From: Dromiciops gliroides | Lineage: Eukaryota; Chordata; Mammalia; Microbiotheria; Microbiotheriidae | Direction: 5' to 3' | Assembly: GCF_019393635.1 (NCBI RefSeq) | Contig: NC_057866.1 | Coordinates: forward strand, 2,163,223 to 2,227,222 | Length of the DNA stretch: 64,000 bases | Shown here: piece after piece, positions 1-8,500 of the stretch | Layout: the number at the start of each line of letters is the position of its first letter | Numbering within the stretch: the first letter of the stretch is position 1 | Program-made: the position numbers and the translations under genes | The notes under the pieces: model-generated | What the model was told of the DNA's origin: nothing | What the model saw: the letters and a program-made list of their open reading frames with translations, nothing else | The model's database searches: none

Positions 1-411
1 AGACAGCGATGAGTGTGAAGAGCAGCACGGCCAGCCCCTACTTTAACACAGCCTTCGTCTTTTCCGTGCCTTTTGGTCAGATCCAGGTGGGCTTCCCAGC
101 AGAGGCGTGGGGTGCACGGGGCCTCCAAGGAAGGGCTAATGCTGTGTTCTTGTCTCCTTCCTCCCCCTCCTGCCTAGAATGTGGACCTGCTGGTGTCCGT
201 CTGGGGCCACAGCCGCGGATCCAGGGCAGAGCCCCTGGGCAAGCTACTCTTGGGCTGCCGAGCCACCGGCCACCAGCTGCACCACTGGTCAGACATGCTG
301 GCTCATGCCCGGCGGCCCATAGCCCAGTGGCACAGACTGCAGCCTCCCGAGGAGGTGGACAAGGCACTCTGGCTAAAGAGGGGCCTGCGGCTCCCTCTGC
401 CCCGCCCCTAG
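1..411 (+). CDS. SYT8: Synaptotagmin 8, last two coding exons (partial, 5' end outside window)
   Basis: Synaptotagmin-family membrane-trafficking protein; only the end of the second C2 domain (C2B) and the C-terminus are here. Exon <1-86 reads, in the frame starting at base 3, through SSTASPYFNTAFVFSVPF, the C2B strand segment where synaptotagmins carry (N/A)-P-x-(F/Y)-N-E-(A/S)-x-x-F. It stops at a GT donor at 87 in phase 0. Exon 178-411 follows a CT-rich AG acceptor (176-177), continues NVDLLVSVWGHS and contains HWSDMLAHARRPIAQWH, the conserved C2B C-terminal W-x-x-M-L-x-x-x-R-x-P-I-A-x-W-H motif, then TAG at 409-411. The basic, proline-rich tail (RLPLPRP) fits SYT8 rather than SYT1/2. The conserved NE of the C2B strand is NT here. 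SYT8 immediately upstream of TNNI2 on the same strand is the mammalian order. The ATG at 9 is an internal methionine, not a start. Confidence 0.93.
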
Positions 412-512
412 CAGGTCCCCTGGGCAGCTTTGGGGGCCTCAGTCTTCCCAGATGGGAAATGGGTGGAACGGCTTGTTCCTTACACCACCTATCACCATGG
501 AGGCACGCCCAC

Positions 513-518
513 AATAAA
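513..518 (+). terminator. SYT8: SYT8 poly(A) signal AATAAA
   Basis: A canonical AATAAA lies 102 bases after the SYT8 stop codon, followed by a short CA-containing stretch where cleavage would occur (about 530-540). This gives a short 3' UTR of about 125 nt. No other AATAAA lies nearby. Confidence 0.8.
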
Positions 519-542
519 CAGGAGACAAGCAGGCAGCACTGA

Positions 543-2800
543 CCTTTGTCCAGTTCCTTGGTGGTAGCGTTCTGGCAGCTCCTGGTTCTCCCCACACTAA
601 GAGCTTGGCTATGGCAGAGGCAGATGGGAGCTTTCAGCAGCTCAGGGCCTCTGCAAGGGCCGGTTCTGGGGAGCCCTGGCCTCTGGGAGAGGCTGCAGGT
701 GGCTCACTGGTGCACCAAGGAGTTCGGGCAGGCCATAGGGCTGGAAGTACCAGGGGAGGTGGGACTGCCCCCTTTCTTGTCACCTTCTCTGGGTCAGGGG
801 TCTCTGCCCCTTCCAATTCCCCGCCCCCCCACTCCACTCCTACCCGCAGGGGACACCACCTGATGTCCAGGAGGAGTGAAGACACTCCTGGGCACATGGC
901 AGGAACTTTCCTAGCCCCTGCTGTCTTTCCCCAACAGGGTCACTCCACATCATCCGATATGAGCTTGGTCTTTCTTCTGCCCATTCCTGGACTGGACACA
1001 AGGGGGAGACAGAGAGAGAGAGCAGGAAAGATGCCTCTTTCTCCCTGTCAGCCAAGCCAGCAGGAAGGGGACCCGGTCTGATGGGTGGGGGAGGGCGAAT
1101 GGGCGAATGTGGTCTTCCAAGCCTGGAATGCCAGAGCAGCCTCCCTCCAGCGCAATAATGCCCTCTGAAGCCTCTGAGGAGCAAGGGCAGATGGCCTCTT
1201 CTTGGATACTTGCAGGGATGAGGAGCTCATTACCTCTACCTTCTAAGCCAGTCCATTCTGGGCCTGAACAGTTAGGATTCTTGGGAAGGTCTTACATCAA
1301 AGCACAATCTGCCTTCCTCAGGTTTCTCCTCCTGGCTTCTAAGAAGCTGAGCAGCAGAGAATAGCTCAGCTCCCTTCCCCCACACACACCTGGTACTTCA
1401 GTGCATTCATTCTGTGTGACCTTGGACAAGTGCCTTCTCCTTTCAGGCCCCCAGTTTCTTCTGCTGCAAAGGCAAGGGACTGGAGCAGTTGGTCTCTGAG
1501 GCCCTTTTTTTCTCCAGCCTCTCCTAGACTAATGTCGGGAGCTAAAGGCAGCCTTTGAGCCAGGGTCCAGCTGGTCTGTGATTATGGGGGGGGTGTAGAG
1601 GAGGAGGGCGCGAGGGGAATGGTTCCCTTTACTCCCACACATCAATGCTCTTCATGGTTGTTGTTGCTCCAACGTTTCTGCCCTGGTGGTGGCCCCCAAA
1701 GAGGGCACAGCCCCGGGAGATGTTGAGATCCCTCCCCAACATGGTCCAATTTAATTGTGTCATTAACATTTTCTCCATCACTTTTTGAAGTCTACCCAAT
1801 CAGAGAAATGCCAAATCAGGCCCTGGTTTGCTATTTCCTTTGCCTTTGCTATTTCCGAAAGCATAATTGTTCATGATGGAGATTTAACAACCAACTCTCA
1901 AGAGCCAGTGTGCACTGACCCGAGTACCCACGGGATGCTGCCCTCCCTCAGGACTGGCTGGTCTCGGGTCAGCCCCGGAAGCCACAGACACACACCCCTT
2001 CTGTCAGGGCTCTTCTGTTGGCCAGAATTTCCCATGCACCTCTCAGCCAAGCCGCCCAGCAGCCCCAGGAGGGAGATGAGTCAGGCCAGGACTCTCCTGA
2101 CTGGTTTGCCGATGGAGGGACTGAGGCCCAGAATGGGCAGGGACTGGCCCAAGGTCACCCAGACAGCCAGCACCAAAGCCTCTGGGCTTTTGACCAGAGA
2201 CATTCAGCCTCTTTCATCCTGGGGCATTTGGGGTTTTTAAATGTTTTACTGATGCTGTTACCCCAGGATTAGAGGAGATGAGACGGGACAGATCAGGAGG
2301 GGCTGGGACCGAAGGGAAGGGAGCTGGGTTCTTATTTTCCTGCTGGCTCAACAGGGGAGACAGGGGAAAAAAGATGTCCAAGCTCCATTCTATAGTAACG
2401 TATGGAGCCTGTATTTCCCAGTTTGACCAGCAGGTGGTAGTAGGTGACTATTACCTAAAAATGCACCATCAAGAGTTAGCCGGGAGTGAGGGGGACGAGG
2501 AAGTTGGGAGGGGGACCCTGGACAAGAGGCTGACTGCTCACACGGTGGGAATGCAGGAGGCATTCCCCTTAAAGACCGAGAGATGTATGTGGGCCTGTGA
2601 AGAGTGCCTTGGAAAGCTGCCCCTGAGCCCTTGCCCTCATTTTGAGGTTTGCAAAGTCACTGTCAAATCCAATGACCTTTTTTCAATGTTCCTTCTCCTG
2701 GACCTCTCTCCTCCAAGATACTCTTATCTCTAGCTTTTCCAGGCATCTCCTTATCTGATGGCTTTTTCACTATCTCCTTTGCTGGAACATCCTCCCCATC
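543..2800. other. SYT8-TNNI2 intergenic DNA, left part
   Basis: No exon is supported. The sequence is GC-rich with old MIR-type SINE remnants around 1,400-1,560 (+ strand; 'tgtgaccttggacaag' followed by a pyrimidine-rich MIR-like stretch) and about 2,090-2,200 (- strand; 'gactgaggcccagaa...aaggtcacccaga'). Open frames here are short, overlap on both strands and match nothing I recognise. Confidence 0.6.
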
Positions 2801-3159
2801 AGGCCAGATTAGGCCAGGTGTCCTTCTGGGCTCTGTCCTAGGCCTCTTCCCTTCTCCCTCTATATTTTCTTCCTTGATGATCTCATCAACTCCCAGGGAT
2901 TTAATGATCATCTCTAGGCTGATGGTTCTCAAATATACTTGTCCAGGCCTAACCTCTCTCCAGAAGTCTCACGTCTTCAAGTGCCTTTCAGACATCTCCT
3001 ATTGGATGTGTCAGAGACATCTTAAACTTAATGTGTTCCAAGCTTAACCCATTACTGTTCCCCTGAAGCTCGCCCCCTTCTTCCTAACTTCCCAGTAACT
3101 GTCAAGGGTAACATCTTCCTCCCAGTCCCTCAGGCTCCCATCCTGGGAGTCATCCTGGA

Positions 3160-3238
3160 TTCCTCTCTCCCTCTCTCCCTCTCCCTCTCTCCCTCTCTCT
3201 CTCCCTCTCTCTCTCCCTCTCTCTCTCTCTCTCACTCT
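3160..3238. repeat. (CTCTCC)/(CT)n pyrimidine tract inside L2
   Basis: About 75 bases of CTCTC/CCCTCTC on the + strand, directly before the 27-bp minisatellite and inside the L2 copy. Confidence 0.9.
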
Positions 3239-3266
3239 CCATATATAATATGATACCAAAGCCTGT

Positions 3267-3455
3267 CAATTTCACTTCTGCTGCATCTCTTGTTGATTTC
3301 ACTTCTATAGTTTCTCTGGTCCATTTCACCTCTGCTACATCTCTGGTCCATTTCACCTCTGTTACATCTCTGGTCTATTTCACCTCTGTTACATCTCTGG
3401 TCTATTTCACCTCTGTTACATCTCTGGTCCATTTCACCTCTGTTACATCTCTGGT
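3267..3455 (+). repeat. 27-bp minisatellite, seven units, derived from L2 coding sequence
   Basis: Seven consecutive 27-bp units (3267, 3294, 3321, 3348, 3375, 3402, 3429) with core TTTCACCTCTGTTACATCTC. The first two units are the most diverged and resemble the ordinary L2 segment expected at this place; the last four are nearly identical. The unit is a multiple of three, so a frame with the 9-residue repeat (VHFTSVTSL) runs through it by chance. Confidence 0.93.
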
Positions 3456-3569
3456 CATTTGTAATAGCTGCTGGGGGATGGGGGGAGAGGGTCTCCCTGC
3501 CTCCAGTCCCTCCCTCTTTGGTCTCTCCACTTAACTGCCAAGGTAAATTTCTTTTAAAGCATAGATCAG

Positions 3570-3740
3570 GGGCGGCTAGGTGGCACAGTGGATAAAGCAC
3601 CGGCCCTGGATTCAGAAGTACCTGAGTTCAAATCCGGCCTCAAACACTTGACACTTACTAGCTGTGTGACCCTGGGCAAGTCACTTAACCCCCATTGCCC
3701 CGCAAAAAAAAAAAAAAAAAAAATTTAAAAAAAAAAAAAA
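3570..3740 (+). mobile_element. Marsupial tRNA-derived SINE with 14-bp target-site duplication
   Basis: Full-length copy: 'ggcggctaggtggcacagtgg' (box A TGGCACAGTGG), 'gagttcaaatcc' (box B), 'gtgaccctgggcaagtcact', then an A-rich tail of about 35 nt. Perfect direct repeats AAAGCATAGATCAG flank it (3556-3569 and 3741-3754), so it jumped into the L2 copy after that had formed. Confidence 0.95.
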
Positions 3741-4224
3741 AAAGCATAGATCAGAGTGTGTTACCCTCCTCCAGAATCAAATATAAGATCCTCTGGTGTT
3801 TAAGGCCCTTCACAGTGAGGCACCTTCCCACCTTTCTAGTCTTCTTCCCTCCCCCCAGTTATGATTCAGCCCCACTGGCCAATACTCCATCTCCTGACTC
3901 CATGTCTTTGCATTGGCTGTCCCCAATGTCTGGAATGCCCTTCCCTCCTCAATTCCACCTCCTGACTTTCCTCCAGCAGGAGGCCTTTCCAAGCCCCTCC
4001 CACTGCTAGTGCTTTTCTCTGGAGCTAACTTTTTATGTTCTGTGTGTAGCTCTTCAATGTACCTGATTAAATTAAATGTTGTCTTCCCCATTAGGCTGTG
4101 ACCCCCCCTTGAGGGAAGGGAATGTGTGTTTGCCTTTTTGGTACCCTCAGCACTTGGCACGGTACCTTGTACACAGTAGATGCTTAATAAATGCTCTCTG
4201 ACCCTCAGTAGCCCCATAAGGAGT

Positions 4225-4400
4225 CTGGTCTTCGATGTGTTAGCTTCATTCTACACTTGAGAAAACAAGGCTAAATCAGTAAGTTGCCTCGGGTCACACA
4301 GACAGCAAGGGTTGGAGGGGAGATGGACACCTAGGTTTTCCTGATTCCCACCCTCCACTTGTCTGTATGATCCGTAGGCAGAGGCAGGACAGTGCTGTGG
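4225..4400 (-). mobile_element. MIR-type SINE fragment
   Basis: Antisense MIR core: 'tctacacttgagaaaacaaggctaaatcag' followed by 'ttgcctcgggtcacacagacagcaagg', the typical '(gaggaaactgaggc)...(tgcccaaggtcacacagctag)' arrangement. Boundaries are approximate. Confidence 0.6.
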
Positions 4401-4639
4401 AGCCTTGGGAAAAGCGATGACTCTCTCTGGACCTTGGCTTTCTGCTGCAGCCCCAGGAAGGCTGGGCTGGGCTGGGCAGACACTCTGCCCAGGGTAACTC
4501 CTTAGAAGCCCAAGGCATCTTGGGCTCATCATAAAGCCCTAAATAGACTTGCCCCTGCCCAGCCCTCCCCACCTCCCAGCCTCCCCACCCCGCCCCCCAT
4601 ATCTCCAGAACTCCCTAGGGAGGTTTCTGAGTCTCTGTC

Positions 4640-4732
4640 CCTCATTGGTCTGAGGAAGCTGCCATGCCCTTACAGAGCTGGGGCCCCCGCCCCAGACGCC
4701 CATTTATACCCCCTCCCACCGGGCCCAGCTGC
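4640..4732 (+). promoter_or_regulatory. TNNI2: TNNI2 core promoter
   Basis: TTTATA at 4703-4708 serves as the TATA element, with an inverted CCAAT box (ATTGG, 4644-4648) about 60 bp upstream and the muscle E-box CAGCTG at 4726-4731. A TATA element about 25-30 bp upstream would place initiation near 4,733, shortly before the non-coding exon that ends at 4,793. The E-box fits MyoD/myogenin control of fast troponin I. The TSS itself is inferred. Confidence 0.65.
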
Positions 4733-4793
4733 TGGGACTCCATCTCGTGTCCTGACCTCTTACCATCTGCTGGGTACTTTTCAGGGAAGCTAG
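4733..4793 (+). other. TNNI2: TNNI2 exon 1, non-coding
   Basis: No usable start codon lies between the TATA element and the strong donor 'gctag|gtgagc' at 4794. A non-coding first exon joined to the short exon at 5507 is the known TNNI2 arrangement. The 5' end is estimated from the TATA position. Confidence 0.6.
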
Positions 4794-5194
4794 GTGAGCG
4801 TCTGGGGGCAGGGGTCCCTGAGGGCTGGGGGCTCTGAGGACTGGAGCCAGGCTGCCAGGGAGGAGGAAGGTGAAAGTCAAGGTGGAGACCCTCCCCTGGG
4901 GACAAGTCTGCTCTTCGAGGGCGCACTCTAGCTGACTCCCACTGGGCCTTCATGGTGGTGGTGAGCAGCACATCCCTTGGGTTATACCTAGAGGCTCAAG
5001 ATGGGGATGAGCATGGGGCCTCACTTGGAGAAGCACTTCCTGGGTGTTTAGATCTCCCTCCTGAAGAAGGTGGGGTGGGGGTGCAGGGATGGTCACTCTT
5101 CTGCCCATCCCAAAGACCTGAGGAGAGCTCCCCCCCCCCCCCATTGACTGAAGGGTGGAGCCATTCTCTTCTCTCTTGGGTGAGGGGCTGAAGG

Positions 5195-5400
5195 GGACCA
5201 GGGCTATAAATATCTCCTCCTGAGAGGCCACCTGTGCTGGCCTGTCCCTTGAGTGAAGACTCAGCCCTAGTTGGGAGGGGAAGGAGTCACCCAAGGAGAC
5301 AGCTGCTGCGGCAATTTCTAATCCCCGCCCCCGCCCCCACCCCCAAATAGCATCCCATTTTTAGAAGCACTTTCTCCAGCTCCTGGGCATTTTCCAAGAT
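5195..5400 (+). promoter_or_regulatory. TNNI2: Candidate TNNI2 intron-1 muscle enhancer (FIRE/IRE-like)
   Basis: Intron 1 holds a cluster of muscle motifs: a MEF2-like CTATAAATAT (5204-5213, one mismatch to YTAWWWWTAR), an E-box CAGCTG (5300-5305), and a CACC/Sp1-type C-rich run (5323-5345). A second A/T-rich MEF2-like patch (CCATTTTTAG) follows near 5,355. Fast troponin I genes of birds and mammals have an intronic regulatory element built from E-box, MEF2 and CACC sites in intron 1. Function here is inferred from position and motif content. Confidence 0.6.
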
Positions 5401-5506
5401 CAGGTTGGCCTGGGAGGAAACGGCCCTTGGGTGGGGGTCCCAGGAACCCCTTGACCCTCTTGGGGGGAGGGGACCCCATTCACCTTTTATCTTCCTCTCC
5501 CCACAG

Positions 5507-5536
5507 GTTCTAACACCAAGACCTCAAGATGGGAGA
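5507..5536 (+). CDS. TNNI2: TNNI2 exon 2 (start codon exon)
   Basis: Acceptor 'ctccccacag' ends at 5506. The ATG is at 5529-5531, and the exon carries only ATG GGA GA before the donor gtgagt at 5537, so 22 nt are 5' UTR and 8 nt are coding (phase 2 at its end). Confidence 0.95.
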
Positions 5537-8500
5537 GTGAGTACCCCTTTTTCTGGCCCTTCCCAACCTCCTCACCCTCACCTGATTTTCTAGCTCTTAC
5601 TGTCTAGGCCTGACCCTAACTTGTCTTCTTTCTTTCCTCCTCCCCTTTCCCCCCTCCCTGACCAGTGAAGAGGTAAGTACTCACTGGGGGTGCGGTTTGG
5701 GAACAAGACTCGAGTGAGGGATGGAGAAGGGATGCAGGCCCAGGGCTTAGAGAAGCTCTTAATTCCCTGAGGGGGGGCATTCTCTCTCCCCCCCCAGCCC
5801 CCACCCCGATCCGCCCCAGCATCTGAGATGCTCTGCCTGAGTCAGGTCTCCCCAGACTAAATCTGTCGTCTAAGGGGCAGGGGCGGCCACGGTTTCAGAG
5901 CCTAAGCAGCCCTCACCCCAACCTCCCGCGGTGTCCTGGGCCAGCCACCCCCCAAGCACAGGGATTGATTAGGAGAAATTCGATGAAGAATAAAGTGTCT
6001 GGCTGACTCCTGCTAAGTAGTGGAGGCTGGATGTGAGTTTGGGGGAGGCTGAGCCCAATGCATGGAGAGGCTGCCTGCAGGGTGGTCAGGCCCCTGCCCT
6101 TGAGCCCCTGACTTCTCAAGGCTCATGGTCCAGTCTCTGGGTGTGTGACCTGGACGGCCCTTCCTCGCCTGCTGGGCCCCTCTGGGGGCCTGTCCCTCAG
6201 CCTCTCGCCCCATAAAAGAGTCAGAGGCCCACTCGCCCTCACCCAAATTTGAACATCCAGCGGTGCCCCCCCCCCCCCCCCCCCCGCCACCAGCCCATTC
6301 CCGATTGACCCTCCCCTTCCCATCTCTGGTTCCCTTCCTCTGACCAGGGTCCTACCCCCCTCGAATCCCTCCAGCCGAGCTCCTCAGACTCTCAACCCCC
6401 AGGCTCAGTCTCATCCCTCTTGCCCACCTAAAACCAGGCCTGCTCACTGGTCAATCCTCTTTGTTCCTTGCACCCTATTTCTCCCCCCTCCCCCATCCAC
6501 GTTAGCCTGGTGAAACTGAGGAAGTGGCCAAGGTCTACAGAGGAGGAGGGGGAGTGAAGAAAGAGAGGCCTCCCCCTCCTCCTCTCCACGTGCCCCCCCC
6601 AGGGTTCACACCCACACCTCCAGCTTCCCCCCCCCAGACAAACCCCTCCCCCATCCTCTGGAGGTCCTTCTAATGAAGGTGTGGGGAAGAGGGAGAGATG
6701 CCTTCAGGGCAGGGAGAAGAAGGAGGGGAGGGAGAGGAAGGAGGGGAGGGGCCCCCGCCCCCCCTAACAAAAAGAGGTTTACCAAGTGCTTCACCCCCTG
6801 AGGTGGGCAGAACCAGAATGTCTAATTGACAGATGAAGACACTGAGGCTGAGTCACAGCTGAGGGGGGAGGAGCGGGCCAGAGCTGGTGCAGGTGTCTGA
6901 ATAGGAGGCAAGGGGGCCTGTCTTGGCTCCGGCCATTTTGAGGGGGGCCATGGTGGGGGGTCTGCCTCTGGAGCTGGAGAACTCCAGGGCTCTCATCGCA
7001 CCTCAAACGCTACCCTGACTGGGCCAGTCACCTCACCTCTGCCAGCCTCAGTTTCCTTAACTATACAATGGGAATAACGCCTGCAGGGTCTAGCTTAGGG
7101 TTACTGTGGGGCTCCAATGAGATAGAGGGGGTTAAGCCCTGGTGGCAACTGCAGTAGAAAAGAAGGCCACCCCTCAGGGAGCCTGCGGGCCAGCCTGCAC
7201 GCTGACTGACGGAGAAAACCACCGAGAGCTGTCATTTCCTCGCATTTTTACTAAATATTTCTCGGGTTAGCCTCGTTTTCACCAGAGACCCAGGCTGTGT
7301 GTCTGACAACTCTGCTGTAACAAACCTGAAGACAGTGATTATTATGATCATTCTGGGCCCAATGTCTACGGGGCCAAGGCTACCTATTGAGAGGCTAGAA
7401 GTAAAGTATGATGCAGCTGATGGGTGACTAATGGGTGGGGGCCTGAATACCTGGAGAGGGGTTGGAGGAGGCACTGGGGACCTAGGGAGGGGTGAACACA
7501 ACACACCTGACCTGTCTCCCTCTGCCCCTGCAGAAAAGGAACAGGGCCATCACAGCCCGCAGGCAGCACCTGAAGGTAAGCCCCTGAGCCCCCTCATCTC
7601 CCCCACCCCCAGCCTTTCTCCCCAAGGGTTGGCCTCTTTGCCCTCCTTGCCCACCAGCGGCTCTGTTGGAGGAGCCTGGGGGGCCAGAACCACAGGGTTC
7701 CCTGCTCTGGGGCAATTCAGTTCAGTGGAACAAGCCTTTGCTGAGGCCGTGGGCCACTGTCCTAAGCCGAGGCGCAGACCGGAGATGGATACGGGGCTTC
7801 TCTTGGGTGGGGGGGGGCTGCATCCAAAGCTGGAGGTAGGATGAGATAGAAGGGACCCCAAAGAAGGACCTGAGAGTAAAGATAGATGGTGGGGCATGAT
7901 GGAGGGAATTGAAAATGGGCTGCTCTGAATGGGGAGTGGAAGTGGGGCAGAAGCTGGGGAGGGAAGGCTCCCTGAAGGGGTATGGTGCCCTTGGGTATTT
8001 TGGGGGGCAGGGGGTCTGCTGCCCCATGGGACTCGCTCCAGCTGTCCCTGTCCCACCCACACGTCTCCCACCTGCTCCTCCCAGAGTGTCATGCTCCAGA
8101 TAGCGGCCACTGAGCTGGAGAAGGAAGAAAGTCGCCGTGAATCGGAGAAGTCCAACTACCTGGCTGAGCACTGCCCACCCTTGCACCTGCCAGGGTCGAT
8201 GTCTGAAGTGCAGGTAATGGGCCAGCCCCCAGCCCCTTGCCCCCTGCCCCCTGCCCCCAGCTCCCTGCCCCTTGTCTTCTGCCCTCTGCCCCCTGCCCCC
8301 AGCCCCCTGCCCTCTGCCCCCTGCCCCCATGCCCCCATGTCCCCAGCCCCTTGTCCTCTGCCCCCTGCCCCCAGCCCCCTGCCCTCTGCCCCCTGCCCCT
8401 AGCCCCCAGCCCCCTACCCTCTGCCCCCTGCCCCATGCCCCCATGCCCCCTGCCCTCTGCCCCCTGCCCCCTGCCCCTTGCCCCCTGCCCCCTGCTCTCT

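Larger units (their letters stand above)
2805..4206 (+). mobile_element. L2 LINE, 3' portion, interrupted by a minisatellite and a SINE
   Basis: Decayed reverse-transcriptase end and 3' UTR of a LINE-2. Base 2,816 onward resembles the L2 RT segment (a degenerate G-S-V-L-G...F-S-L-Y motif), followed by 'gatctcatcaactccc' and 'ttaatgatcatctctaggct', which are hallmark L2 phrases. The segment after 3,755 continues 'aatcaaatataagatcctctgg', then 'tgtctggaatgcccttccctcc', and ends in the L2 3' UTR ('cacagtagatgcttaataaatgctctctgacc'). The same sequence order recurs in the copy at 30.8-32.1 kb. The frame is broken throughout, so the element is dead. Confidence 0.85.

Noticed and set aside
3570-3740. 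tRNA gene because of box A and box B
   Set aside because: Box motifs belong to a SINE head; there is no cloverleaf, it is repeated many times with A-rich tails and target-site duplications.
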